A stretch of DNA of 64,000 bases from Bradyrhizobium sp. sBnM-33 (GCF_032917945.1 NZ_CP136624.1:3286001-3350000), one strand, 5' to 3'. Counted from the stretch's first letter, positions 26,198-35,237 are shown. The notes: generated from the sequence alone by a model not told the origin. Numbers and translations: made by a program.

Positions 26198-26571
26198 CTG
26201 GGATATACCTACGTAGCCGAGGAAATATGCCTATATGGCCGAGTAACCTTTGCGCCCAGTAATAAGATGATAGCAAGAATCAATCAGCCGGCACGAATGA
26301 AATATCGCAAGGGCAAGATCAGATCGCGTTCGACGGTCTGACGGGCTTGTGCGGCTCCATAATATTGCCGCATGCCCCCAAAATCGCAGGCGAATTTCAC
26401 GAAACCAGATGCATGGAGGGCACGGGGATTGGCGTCCTTACGGCAGAGGTCTGGAAATGACGCGTCAGATATACATAGGTCTGAGGCTTGGCGGAAACGA
26501 ACCATATGTACTCTGGAGAAGCCCAACCCTTCTGGGGAGCTGAAGAGAGCCGTCCGTGATCAGTAGTGGAC
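26198..26571. other. intergenic upstream of a broken receiver gene
   Basis: About 370 bases with no supported gene. It contains the CCTACGTAG palindrome just upstream of the AraC gene. Several short overlapping frames on both strands have shadow composition. Confidence 0.3.
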
Positions 26572-26947
26572 ATGAAATGTCCCACGGTTTCGTTGTTGAT
26601 GATCAGAATCACCTACGTTCGGCCCTTGCTATGGTTCTCCGCATTAAAGGGCTCGAGGTCGTCGTGGCCGAAAGCGGTGGGGGCAGGTTTGCAGGAGCTC
26701 GTGGACTCGAACTTTGAGTTGGTTGTCATCGACTGTTTCTTGCAGGACGGCATGGGCGGCTTCGAGCTTATTAGAATGCTGCGGGAGCACGACCCAAGTT
26801 TGTCTATCAGCGCGATCTCGAGCGTAGCGCCGATCGATTTACTCACGAAGTATCCCGAGCTCAGTGATGTGATAGGTCTGTCGAAGCCCTTTCGTCCAAC
26901 GGAGCTGAATGCTTGCCGTTGACGAGGCTACTCAGTCAAACCTGTGA
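26572..26947 (+). pseudogene. single-domain response regulator (receiver), frameshifted
   Basis: From the ATG at 26572, MKCPTV is in one frame. Then VVDDQNHLRSALAMVLRIKG and LEVVVAESGG are in another, then the first frame returns with LQELVDSNFELVVIDCFLQD, GMGGFELIRMLREHD and LSKPFRPTEL. A third shift near 26908 leads to AVDEATQSNL and TGA at 26947. The uninterrupted 118-residue frame therefore reads nonsense exactly where the DD pocket should be, but keeps the phospho-Asp and the KPF loop. As translated it cannot be a normal receiver. Confidence 0.7.
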
Positions 26948-26998
26948 TGAAGGCACGCACAACTCTTTGGTTGTTCTAATCATGACAATGAGCAAAGT

Positions 26999-27565
26999 AT
27001 GAGGGGTGGCGAGAACAAGATCGCGCTCCTTATCGATGGAGTAAACCTTTCGGCGAGCGCCAAGGCGCTCGGCTTCGACATCGACTACCAACGCCTGCTG
27101 ACGGAATTCCGGACCCGCGGAACGCTGCTGCGCGCGAACTATTATACGGCGATCATCGAGGATCGGGAGTCTTCCTCGGCTCGTCCGTTAATCGAGTGGC
27201 TTAATTACAATGGCTACACCGTCGTCTCCAAGGCAACCAAAGAATTTGTCGACGCCAGCGGCCGCCGCAAGACCAAGGGCAACATGCATGTCGAGCTCGC
27301 GGTCGATGCGATGGAGCTCGCGGAGCATGTCGACGAGATCGTGCTGTTCTCCGGCCATGGTGATTTCCGCTCGCTGGTCGAAGCGGTGCAGCGCCGCGGC
27401 GTCCGCGTCACCGTGGTCTCGACGATTTCGAGTCAGCCGCCAATGATCGCCGATGAGCTGCGGCGACAGGCCGACGCCTTCACCGATTTATTGGAACTGG
27501 AATCCAAGCTCGGCCGCGATCCGCAGGAGCGACGGCCCTCTCGACGCAAGGATCGGTGCGGGTAG
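26999..27565 (+). CDS. NYN-domain protein (LabA/DUF88-like)
   Basis: 188 residues. PIN-like NYN fold: IALLIDGVNLSASAKALGFD (first Asp of the metal site), GNMHVELAVDAMELA (second acidic cluster), IVLFSGHGDFRSLVEAVQRR (GHGDF in place of the usual SGDSDF) and VTVVST. NYN proteins are predicted metal-dependent ribonucleases; LabA-type members affect circadian output in cyanobacteria. A diverged, broken twin lies at 46067-46693. The C-terminal basic tail (RRPSRRKDRCG) differs from the twin's and may follow a small shift. Confidence 0.85.
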   Translation: MRGGENKIALLIDGVNLSASAKALGFDIDYQRLLTEFRTRGTLLRANYYTAIIEDRESSSARPLIEWLNYNGYTVVSKATKEFVDASGRRKTKGNMHVELAVDAMELAEHVDEIVLFSGHGDFRSLVEAVQRRGVRVTVVSTISSQPPMIADELRRQADAFTDLLELESKLGRDPQERRPSRRKDRCG

Positions 27566-27611
27566 TTACTTTCAACAGGCTAGGGCATCGGGCAAAAAGT
27601 CGCCGCCCCCT

Positions 27612-28028
27612 TCAGTACATCCCACGGGGGCACGTGTGAGGGCCCATCAAACGATTGGCGATGCTTAGTGCGCCGGGCTCATTGGTTTCGAGGGCAACCT
27701 TCTGAGCCAGCATGACGTCACCGGCCGCTAAATAGCCAACTGGCACGAAGCACCATCGGCAAACGGCCTCACCCGCGCTGTTCAGTTCCTCAATATTCGT
27801 CTGCGTACCATGGCGGATCCTAAAGACGCTGCCGCTATGGCTGCCGATGACGTCGAAATACCCAAATCGCTCATAGCAGGCGAGTTGCTCCGGCGAGAGC
27901 CACTGCTTTAGGAGCCTTAGAGCCCGGGCATGACCACTACGTTGTATGGGATGCTGTGCGAGAATCCCAGCAAGCAGCAACATCAGTATAATGATGATCA
28001 ACGAAATGGTCATCGCCATCTGCGACAT
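27612..28028 (-). CDS. membrane-anchored conserved hypothetical protein
   Basis: The start is placed at MSQMAMTISLIIIILMLLLA (28028), giving 138 residues with one N-terminal membrane helix. The soluble part LLKQWLSPEQLACYERFGYF, DVIGSHSGSVFRIRHGTQTN, VCRWCFVPVGYLAAGDVMLA and QKVALETNEPGAL is a compact domain I associate with Bradyrhizobium proteins of unknown function. It lies 8 bases after the next small gene on the same strand, so the two probably form an operon. Confidence 0.65.
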   Translation of the reverse strand: MSQMAMTISLIIIILMLLLAGILAQHPIQRSGHARALRLLKQWLSPEQLACYERFGYFDVIGSHSGSVFRIRHGTQTNIEELNSAGEAVCRWCFVPVGYLAAGDVMLAQKVALETNEPGALSIANRLMGPHTCPRGMY

Positions 28029-28035
28029 GCATTGA

Positions 28036-28257
28036 TCAGCCGCCAACCAGACGCGGAAAGAACAGTGTTTCGTCCGCAGTCGGATCGAAATTTTTGATAA
28101 CCCGGGGCTCGCCAAGCCCTGAGCGAGCGGCCGCTGTGAAGCCAGCGCCCGTCAACTCCAGGAAACGCTTCTCTGCCAGCGCCAGCTCAGCGTGATCATT
28201 GATATCTAAGGCATGCCGAGTATCGCCGGAGCGGTCCATCACTATTTGAGTTGACAT
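28036..28257 (-). CDS. small conserved hypothetical protein (73 aa)
   Basis: AAAGGGAG lies 8 bases before the ATG at 28257. Sequence blocks LALAEKRFLELTGAGFTAAA and FDPTADETLFFPRLVGG are characteristic of a short bradyrhizobial protein often found near the membrane protein that follows here; that pairing is from memory. Soluble, no Cys. Function unknown. Confidence 0.7.
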   Translation of the reverse strand: MSTQIVMDRSGDTRHALDINDHAELALAEKRFLELTGAGFTAAARSGLGEPRVIKNFDPTADETLFFPRLVGG

Positions 28258-28646
28258 GTAAGCACTCCCTTTGAACGAAAGTGTAAGGCCCCCGCTCAGC
28301 AGCTTTCTCTATCAAGAACGAGAACTGACGTTAGTTCCAAAGGCCTGGAGGCATAGTGCTCAATCCGATTCGACTTCTGGTCCTATCGTGGCTTGCTCAC
28401 GGGTGAGCTGAATTTCGTGCTTTCGCCTTAATCGTCATCTGGATCGCTATCATGCTTTTAGGATCGGCTTGATCAAGGCGCTAGGCGCGCACTTCGACTG
28501 AGCATCGCCCTGGATTTGCAAAAGTCTTCCTTTGGCTTTCCTTTGCCGCTGTTTACGTCGATAAGCGGGAGCGGCGGTCAGTTTGGTGCGGACCGATTTG
28601 GCTTGGCCATCCCTTCAATCTGACACGCTAGGACGGCACCCCTCTC
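28258..28646. other. intergenic left of the IS630 element
   Basis: About 390 bases with no supported gene. It should hold the promoter of the 28036-28257 gene. The right part borders the insertion sequence at the TA dinucleotide 28647-28648. Confidence 0.35.
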
Positions 28647-28648
28647 TA

Positions 28649-29835
28649 GTCCTCTGGAACGCAAGTTCGTCACATTATAATGATAGCTCGAATCTTCCTG
28701 TAGAGGAGAGCGCTTGTGGCGAATGCAGCTGTGAGAGGCCGGCCGATCGAACCGTTGGTGCTGAGTGCGCAGGAGCGGACGTACTTGGAGAGACAAGTCC
28801 GTCTCACCGTGTTGCGCGGTCGCTATCTGAGCGGTGCCGCGCGATCCTGCGATGTGCGGACGGCTTGCCAAGCAAATCTGTGGCTGCCGAACTCGGCATC
28901 CACGAGCATACCGTTGGCAAGTGGCGCCGCCGGTTTTTGAAAGATCGCTGTGATGGCCTGCTTGACGAGGCCCGCCCCGGCCGCCCTCGAACCATCAATG
29001 ACGATCAGGTTGCTGCCGTGATCGAGCGGACGTTGCGCACGACGCCGGTCGATGCGACGCACTGGTCGATCCGCTCAATGGCTGCGGAAACTGGCTTTTC
29101 CCACACCACGATCCGCCGAATGTGGGCGGCGTTCGGTTTGCAGCCACACCGAAGCCAGACATTCAAGTTGTCGAGCGATCCGCTGTTCGTCGACAAGGTA
29201 CGCGATATCGTCGGCCTTTACCTGTCCCCGCCGAACCGAGCCCTTGTCCTCAGCATCGATGAGAAAAGCCAGATCCAGGCACTTGATCGCGAGCAACCGG
29301 TCTTGCCGATGATGCCTGGCGTGCCGGAACGTCGCACGCACAGCTATGTGCGACATGGTACGACCACGCTGTTTGCCGCGCTTGATGTCGCCTCGGGGTT
29401 CGTCATCGGCAAATGCTACAAGCGCCACCGAGCAGTCGAGTTCTTGAAGTTTCTGAAAGAGATCGATGCTCAAGTTCCTGAAGGCCTCGATGTCCATATC
29501 GTCATGGATAACTATGCCACCCACAAGACACCTAAGATCAAAGCGTGGCTCGCCCGCCGGCCTCACTACCATGTGCACTTCACGCCGACTTCCGCATCAT
29601 GGATCAATCAAGTCGAACGCTGGTTCGCTGAGCTCACCAGAAAGCAAATCCAGCGAGGCGTTCACACCTCCGTCAGGCAGCTCGAGGCCGACATCCGTAC
29701 GTTCATCGACCGGCACAACAAAAACCCAAAGCCCTTCAAATGGACCAAGTCCGCTGACCAGATTTTGGCTTCCGTCAAACGCTTCTGCCACAAAGCCCAG
29801 CAGACTTTATGTGGCGAACTTTAGATTCACGTGAC
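28649..29835 (+). mobile_element. IS630-family insertion sequence flanked by TA
   Basis: The ends align as imperfect inverted repeats of about 29 bases: left AAGTTCGTCACAT (28662-28674) against right ATGTGGCGAACTT (29811-29823, reverse), with TAGTC at the left edge and GACTA at the right. TA dinucleotides at 28647-28648 and 29836-29837 fit the IS630 target. About 1187 bp. Its right TA forms part of the CTAG into which the next insertion sequence jumped. Confidence 0.75.
28716..29824 (+). pseudogene. IS630-family transposase, frameshifted near the N-terminus
   Basis: The natural start is at 28716 (MANAAVRGRPIEPLVLSAQE, RTYLERQVR). The frame then shifts by one near 28805, and the remainder (HRVARSLSERCRAILRCADG, then KSVAAELGIHEHTVGKWRRR) continues to 29824 in the other frame. 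The catalytic DDE region is intact: VLSIDEKSQIQALDR, HIVMDNYATHKTPKIKAWL, TSASWINQVERWFAELT. The downstream frame alone is open for about 410 codons from 28583 but would have a wrong N-terminus. Confidence 0.8.
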
Positions 29836-29838
29836 TAG

Positions 29839-31280
29839 CACTACTTTGGCACTTTAGTCGTCGCGATATCTGCAAGGAACATGTCGCAGTGAGGACATTG
29901 TCGGGGTGGAGGTCGTGCGAAGAGGTCGAGGATGGCTTGCCTGATGGCCGGCATGCTTGGTTGTGGTGGCGGTCCTGAGATTCTTTTTTTTCCGTCCCGC
30001 TGCTTTGAGGCGGCGGGATTGGAGGAAGGCGTAGGCGATCATCGTCATCAACGCGTGTCGATGTAATCCCGTCCAGGATCTACCTTCGAAGTGGTCGAGC
30101 CCAAGCTCCTCCTTGAGCTGCTGGTGGGCCTGTTCACAGACCCACCTGGCCTTGATCGTGGCAGCGAGCGTCTTGATGGTGGCATCGGCCGGCAGGTTCG
30201 ACACATAGTATTTTTGCTCCCCGGTCGACCGCCGCTCGCCGACGAGCCAGACCTCGTCGCCAGGCATGCACTGCATACGGTTATTGATCATCCGGTGCTT
30301 ATGGCCATCCGCAACGCGGACACGGCGGGCCGTGAAGAGACATGTCAGCCGACCTTTGGTGCCCCGCCGCCAGCTGACCCTTTGCCATTTGCCTTTGGCC
30401 AATAACGCTTCAGCAGAGACCGGTGGCTGATCAGGGATGTGGTATTTGCGGGGCTTTCCGGTCTTCGCGATGGGGAAGATCAGGGCAATGTCGGCGGGAT
30501 AGACGTTCTGGCGCCGCGACAGACCCACCGCCCACAGCAGACCGCGCTCGCTCAAAGCCTGACGGAAAGGCCCGCTGGAGCCGTACCCTGAATCGGCAAG
30601 CACACAGCCGAAACGCACACCGGAGGCGATGACGCGGTCGATCTCCTCGATCGCAATCTCCGGCTTTGTCAGAGCAGTCTGTCTATCCTTCGGCACACCC
30701 GCCCGCGCCATGCGCTCAGGATCATTTGTCCAGTTCTCGGGCAGGAACAGCCGCAGGCCCACCATCACCGGCACTTCCCGCGACGCCAACGTTAGCGAGA
30801 CTAGCGACTGACAGTTAGCAGTCTTTCCGAGCGACGAGGCATATTGTGGCGCGACGCCAATCGAGTGACGTCCCTTCTTGGGCAACGCCGTATCATCGAT
30901 GACAAGAAAACCCGCATCATCGCCAACCAATCTGTCTGCCTCCTTCAGCAGGGCAGCCTCGAGTGGAGCACTGTCCCAAACTCCGGCAGCGACGAAATGA
31001 TGGAGCTGATCGTAACCGACCCCACTGGCGCGTGCCGCCATCGGTTGAACGCTCTTGCGGTCTCCTGGACCAATCAAACCCGCGACGTAGAGAGGGCACA
31101 TCCGGGCCCGCGTCTTGTGCCCTAGCGCCGCGACAAACGGCGCAAGCCAGCGATCGAGATCGGCTTGCCAGTCCACGTCCATAGATCGGCCCTCCATAAG
31201 CCGACCTCTCATGAATCATTGAAAACCTGATTCGGGAATCCTGTTGCGACGATCAATCCAATAAATCTGCCAAAGTAGTG
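29839..31280 (-). mobile_element. IS701-family insertion sequence, second type, CTAG duplication
   Basis: Inverted repeats CACTACTTTGGCA (29839-29851) and its complement (31268-31280), 13 bases. CTAG at 29835-29838 and 31281-31284. 1442 bp. Different subgroup from the 11.3-kb element (other repeats, other transposase), yet the same target tetranucleotide. It landed on the right end of the IS630 copy, so the order of events is IS630 first. Confidence 0.88.
29854..31182 (-). CDS. IS701-family transposase
   Basis: The start is at MDVDWQADLDRWLAPFVAAL (31182), preceded by GGAGGGCCGATCT; 442 residues. DDE blocks: FLVIDDTALPKKGRHSIGVA, VLADSGYGSSGPFRQAL and IKARWVCEQAHQQLKEELGL. A run of eight A (plus-strand T, 29983-29991) lies near the C-terminus. 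In the zero frame the tail is KKKNLRTATTT-like, while the shifted frame reads ISGPPPQPSMPAIRQAIL and CPHCDMFLADIATTKVP, with a Cys-x-x-Cys pair and a stop inside the terminal repeat (29841). The shifted tail looks like the authentic one. Confidence 0.85.
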   Translation of the reverse strand: MDVDWQADLDRWLAPFVAALGHKTRARMCPLYVAGLIGPGDRKSVQPMAARASGVGYDQLHHFVAAGVWDSAPLEAALLKEADRLVGDDAGFLVIDDTALPKKGRHSIGVAPQYASSLGKTANCQSLVSLTLASREVPVMVGLRLFLPENWTNDPERMARAGVPKDRQTALTKPEIAIEEIDRVIASGVRFGCVLADSGYGSSGPFRQALSERGLLWAVGLSRRQNVYPADIALIFPIAKTGKPRKYHIPDQPPVSAEALLAKGKWQRVSWRRGTKGRLTCLFTARRVRVADGHKHRMINNRMQCMPGDEVWLVGERRSTGEQKYYVSNLPADATIKTLAATIKARWVCEQAHQQLKEELGLDHFEGRSWTGLHRHALMTMIAYAFLQSRRLKAAGRKKKNLRTATTTKHAGHQASHPRPLRTTSTPTMSSLRHVPCRYRDD

Positions 31281-31284
31281 CTAG

Positions 31285-31833
31285 GGCGTGAATCCATAAA
31301 TCTGCGGGCGGACGGCAGCTGGAGGCCGCTAGATTCCGGGCGACTAACTTCCGCAGCGCAGCGAAATGACGCAATGTGCCATAGACTATGTATTTTGTTT
31401 CTGTGTCCGCGTAGACGCAAATAGCGTCGGCGGCGGTCCAAGCATGCGATCTTGAAAGGCCCATACACCGATCTTCTCGCGACGAATTTAAATGTTCGGC
31501 GTTTTCGTAAGATCAAGCTCTTCCGGAGGGCGCGATCCGGGCATCGCGCTCGCCGTTGCCGCCGAGACCGGCGTCGTGTTGTTGATCTACCTCGACAGAC
31601 TTTGGCCGAGATCAAGGGCCGGCGTGATAGCCGAGAGGCGCGTCCTGACGCGCAGCGACCTTTTTACGATGCCATCATGGAGCGTGCAGTGGAGCGCGTC
31701 CGCCCCATCCGACGGCCAATCATCATAGTCGTGGCGCTCGTCATCATCGTTGGCATAATCCTAAAACCTTCCTGCGGGAACCAAACCCACCAACTAGCGT
31801 CAATTGGATACCCCTTTTCCGCGAGGTGCTGCT
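31285..31833. other. region with only weak coding signal
   Basis: A plus frame 31452-31844 is open and contains a plausible single membrane helix (RPIIIVVALVIIVGIIL) after an acidic/basic stretch (PFYDAIMERAVERVRPIRR). The N-terminal part looks out of frame, with another frame reading AVAAETGVVLLIYLDRLW. It may be a broken small membrane protein, but I cannot name it. Confidence 0.35.
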
Positions 31834-32352
31834 ATGCCTGCTAACCCCCAAAGCACTGCAAAGATCGGAAATCATCCGCTTCATCCAATGCTCATCCCAT
31901 TCCCGGTTGCATTCCTCGTCGGTGCATTCGTCAGCGACTTGGGATTCCTAGGTACCGGCGACGGCTTCTGGGCGAGAGCGTCCATGTGGCTGATCGGCGC
32001 CGCGATCGTGATGGCGCTTCTCGCCGCTCTGGCAGGCTTTGTGGACTTCTTCAGCGAACCCCGTATCCGCGCCTTGTCCGATGCCTGGTATCACATGATC
32101 GGCAACCTGACTGCGGTGGTCATCGCGCTGGTCAACTTCGCACTCCGCTACAGCCAAGGCGCCGAACCCGCGATCAGGCCATGGGGCGCAGTGTTGTCTT
32201 TTGTGGTGGTTGGCATCCTGCTATTCACCGGCTGGAAGGGCTGGGAGATGGTGTACCGCCATCGGGTGGCTGTCCTCGATGCCCCCGAACAAACGGCGGC
32301 CGGCACGACGGATACGCGGCCGCGGGGCCCGGGACGTCGCAGCGCCGCGTAA
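31834..32352 (+). CDS. DUF2231 membrane protein
   Basis: The start at the second Met (MPANPQSTAKIGNHPLHPML), after GAGGTGCTGCT, gives 172 residues. DUF2231 features are the H-P-L-H-P motif at the N-terminus, four membrane helices (LIPFPVAFLVGAFVSDLGF, LIGAAIVMALLAALAGFVDF, LTAVVIALVNFALRY, VLSFVVVGILLFTGWKG) and a polar tail. The family is found near cytochrome and redox genes but has no proven function. Plus strand, convergent with the hydrolase cluster. Confidence 0.88.
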   Translation: MPANPQSTAKIGNHPLHPMLIPFPVAFLVGAFVSDLGFLGTGDGFWARASMWLIGAAIVMALLAALAGFVDFFSEPRIRALSDAWYHMIGNLTAVVIALVNFALRYSQGAEPAIRPWGAVLSFVVVGILLFTGWKGWEMVYRHRVAVLDAPEQTAAGTTDTRPRGPGRRSAA

Positions 32353-32435
32353 TGTTTTTGCCTAAGTTATGGAAAGGAGGGCTGGGTGCCCGGCCAGGAT
32401 GGACCGCCGCCAATGCCCGCGCGTGATCGTGTGCC

Positions 32436-32603
32436 TTATGGCGGCTCGGAGACATGACGCCAAGTGGCGGCGACATCCATGAAGTTGACACCGGCGATGG
32501 CGATCTCGACAAGAACCTGGCCCGTGCCCGGCGCGGGGTCCGGGCGCTCGACATACTCGATCACCTCAGGCCCACCCGTCCGGGTCATTACGATGGCTTT
32601 CAT
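32436..32603 (-). pseudogene. N-terminal fragment of a quinone oxidoreductase/MDR-family dehydrogenase
   Basis: 55 residues: MKAIVMTRTGGPEVIEYVER, PDPAPGTGQVLVEIAIAGVN, FMDVA, then an unrelated end. This is the first strand and GroES-like part of zeta-crystallin/quinone oxidoreductases; the remaining ~270 residues, including the NADPH-binding fold, are absent. Same strand as the hydrolase cluster and just downstream of it, so it may mark a deletion. Confidence 0.7.
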
Positions 32604-32664
32604 TGTATATCTCCGTACATCGGCCATGAGACTTGCTCACGTCCTCGCCATTCGAATTTACTGG

Positions 32665-33429
32665 CTATTTTGCCGCGGCCTCGATCAGCTTCGCGACAGG
32701 GTCGGGATTGGAGACCATGACCACATGCGAGGCGCCTTTGACCATGACGGTCTCGCGGGCGTGGGCCCGGGCGGCCATGAAGGCGGAGGCTTCCGGTGGG
32801 ATGTTTCTGTCCTTGTCGCCATAGATGAACCAGGCGGGAATTCTCTTCCAGGCCGCATCGGTTTGGACCTCGTTCAGCGCGGCCTCCGTTATGGGTCGCT
32901 GCGTCGCGGCCATCAGCTTCGCTCCAGCGTCGGAGACGTCCGCGGCGAATTGGTTGTGGAACTTGTCTTGCTGGATGTAGAGGTCCTTGCCACCGCCGGA
33001 AAGTGACACTGGCGGAGCAAGCGTCGGGCCAAGCGTGCTGCCTGGAAATTTGCCCGCAAGTTGGGCGGCGGTTTCTCCTATATCCGGCGCGAACGCGGCG
33101 ACATACACCAACGCCTTCACGTTCGCATGGCCGTCGGCAGCCTCGCTGATCACAGACCCACCATAGGAATGGCCAACAAGAACTACAGGCGACTTGATTG
33201 AGGCGAGGATGTCGGCGACATAGCCAGCGTCATTCTTGACGCCCCGCAATGGATTGGCGGCCGCCACGACGGCATAACCGTCCTTCTCGAGGATCTTGAC
33301 GACTCCGTTCCAACTCGATGAATCCGCGAACGCGCCATGAACCAGAACAATGGTGGGCTTCGCGGGCTGCGCATGCGCATCGCCGAACATGGCTGCGGCG
33401 AGTGCCAGCCCTGCCAACAATCTCTTCAC
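32665..33429 (-). CDS. secreted alpha/beta hydrolase
   Basis: 254 residues. Signal peptide MKRLLAGLALAAAMFGDAHA. Alpha/beta fold: IVLVHGAFADSSSWNGVV (oxyanion region), nucleophile Ser88 in LVGHSYGGSV, acid probably Asp in FIYGDKDRNIPPEA, His in KGASHVVMVSNP. It resembles the chloroperoxidase/esterase-like group (EstC-type) common in proteobacteria; the substrate is unknown. Last intact gene of the minus-strand cluster that ends divergently with the NB-ARC regulator. Confidence 0.9.
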   Translation of the reverse strand: MKRLLAGLALAAAMFGDAHAQPAKPTIVLVHGAFADSSSWNGVVKILEKDGYAVVAAANPLRGVKNDAGYVADILASIKSPVVLVGHSYGGSVISEAADGHANVKALVYVAAFAPDIGETAAQLAGKFPGSTLGPTLAPPVSLSGGGKDLYIQQDKFHNQFAADVSDAGAKLMAATQRPITEAALNEVQTDAAWKRIPAWFIYGDKDRNIPPEASAFMAARAHARETVMVKGASHVVMVSNPDPVAKLIEAAAK

Positions 33430-33640
33430 TGACGTATCCTTTCACGGGCCTATCGATGCGGCGTTCATTGCGATGAGCGCAGGGTCAGGGACGGAGATGC
33501 CTCCGAGGCGAACCTGCGGCGGCGCTCCCTTCCTGCGGGAAGTGCGTGGAGGTGCTCGGCCCGCGCCATCTCTCGAGCTCATTCAGCTTCTTGAGGTCAG
33601 CCTGCGCGATGATTTTCACAGCGTCGCTTCGGCGTGCCGG

Positions 33641-34153
33641 CTACGGCGCGAACCGGGTGAAGACGTAGTCTCGCGCCTTCACCCGTGATTCATGGCAGGC
33701 GAAGCATGTCTCGTGCTGAGCTTCGTCCACGGGCTTACCGTCGATGAAGCGCCCGAAACCCCAGCCGCCGCTGGCGGCGTACTTCTTCGAATCCTTGACC
33801 ATGACCTGCACGGTCGTGGCGGCTCCGGGGACAAGAGCGGATTCGAATTCGGGCGACTGGATATGCTTCCAGGCGAGCTTGACCAGCACGGTCCCGTCCG
33901 GGAATGGCAAGGTGCCGGCACGGTAGGCATCGATCGCCTTTTGATTGCCGACGACCGCCCGCAATTCATTGAGCGGCTCGTGCTCCAGCGCCGGCGCGAT
34001 CAGCTCCCATTTCCGGTGTCCGTCAGGGATCGTGACCCCGTAGATCGGCGAGGCGGGATTCTTGTCTCCATCGCCGCTGGCGACGGAGGTAACGCCGACG
34101 ATGGCCATGGCGATAACGGCACCGGCATAGGGCAGCACGGAAAAAGGTCTCAT
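33641..34153 (-). CDS. cytochrome P460-domain protein
   Basis: 170 residues. N-terminal hydrophobic signal (about 1-27). The P460 fold follows, with IPDGHRKWELIAPALEH, FPDGTVLVKLAWK and AASGGWGFGRFIDGKP, and near the C-terminus one heme-binding CFACH (about 150). Cytochrome P460 proper oxidises hydroxylamine using a heme with a lysine cross-link; many relatives carry plain heme c and have no known role. Periplasmic. Sits between two secreted hydrolases on the same strand, which suggests an oxidative function in the envelope. Confidence 0.88.
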   Translation of the reverse strand: MRPFSVLPYAGAVIAMAIVGVTSVASGDGDKNPASPIYGVTIPDGHRKWELIAPALEHEPLNELRAVVGNQKAIDAYRAGTLPFPDGTVLVKLAWKHIQSPEFESALVPGAATTVQVMVKDSKKYAASGGWGFGRFIDGKPVDEAQHETCFACHESRVKARDYVFTRFAP

Positions 34154-34175
34154 CGGAAGCTCCTTTTGACCGCGC

Positions 34176-35237
34176 TCAGAACCGGTCGACGTCGACTACC
34201 GCCTTGGCAAAAGCCTGCGGTGCTTCCTGCGGCAGGTTGTGCCCGATGCCGCCGGTGATCGACCGGTGCTCGTACTTGCCTGAGAATTTCTTCGCATAGG
34301 CGCTGGCGACAGGATGCGGGGCGCCGTTGGCGTCACCCTCCAGCGTGATCGTGGGCACGCCGATCACGGGCGCCTTGGCGAGCTTTTCCTCCAGCTCGTC
34401 ATATCGTCGCTCGCCTTCAGCAAGACCGAGACGCCAGCGGTAGTTGTGGATCGAGATGGCGACGTGGTCGGGATTGCGGAACGCGGCGGCGCTGCGCGCG
34501 AAGGTCGCGTCGTCGAAAGCCCAGCGGGGCGATGCGAGCCGCCAGATGAGCTTGGCGAAATCGTCCGTGTATTTCGCGTAGCCCACCCGCCCACGCTCCG
34601 TGGCGAAGTAGAACTGGTACCACCATTGCAGCTCGGCCTGAGGCGGCAGGGGGGCCTTGTTGGCCTCCTGGCTGCCGATCAGATAACCGCTGACGGACAC
34701 CATTGCCTTGCAGCGCTCCGGCCAGAGCGCGGCAAGGATATTGGCGGTTCGCGCGCCCCAGTCGCAGCCGGCGACGACCGCCTTCGGGATGCGGAGCGCA
34801 TCCATCAACGCGATGATGTCGACGGCGAGCGCGGCCTGCTGGCCGTTCCGGACGGTGGTTTCGGACAGGAAGCGCGTCGTGCCGTAGCCGCGCAGGAAGG
34901 GCACGATGACCCGATAGCCGGCCTCCGCGAGCAGGGGCGCGACGTCGACGTAGCTGTAGATGTCATAGGGCCACCCGTGCAGGAGGATGACCGGAGGTCC
35001 ATCAGCAGGACCGTCTTCGGCATATCCGACGCTGAGCGGACCCGCATCGATCTGCTTCAGCGATGCGAACGAAGTTCGCAGCGTCAGCGGGCGGGACGAG
35101 GCCGTTCCTGTCCCACCGCCTTGTGCGTTCGCGACTGCGATTCCGCCGAACTGCGCGGCGGCAAGGGTCGCGGCAGCGATGCCGAAGAGGCGGCGGCGAG
35201 GATGGTCGATGTCTTCCGGGGTTCTGATGGTGTTCAT
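34176..35237 (-). CDS. Tat-exported alpha/beta hydrolase (epoxide hydrolase/dehalogenase-like)
   Basis: The start at 35237 (MNTIRTPEDIDHPRRRLFGI) has AAAGG upstream; 353 residues. RRRLFGIAAATLAAAQFGG is a twin-arginine signal. Fold: VILLHGWPYDIYSYVDVAPL, nucleophile Asp near 160 in VVAGCDWGARTANIL, His in GGIGHNLPQEAP. An Asp nucleophile with HGWP oxyanion motif points to soluble epoxide hydrolases or haloalkane dehalogenases rather than esterases. Second of three hydrolases in the cluster. Confidence 0.88.
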   Translation of the reverse strand: MNTIRTPEDIDHPRRRLFGIAAATLAAAQFGGIAVANAQGGGTGTASSRPLTLRTSFASLKQIDAGPLSVGYAEDGPADGPPVILLHGWPYDIYSYVDVAPLLAEAGYRVIVPFLRGYGTTRFLSETTVRNGQQAALAVDIIALMDALRIPKAVVAGCDWGARTANILAALWPERCKAMVSVSGYLIGSQEANKAPLPPQAELQWWYQFYFATERGRVGYAKYTDDFAKLIWRLASPRWAFDDATFARSAAAFRNPDHVAISIHNYRWRLGLAEGERRYDELEEKLAKAPVIGVPTITLEGDANGAPHPVASAYAKKFSGKYEHRSITGGIGHNLPQEAPQAFAKAVVDVDRF

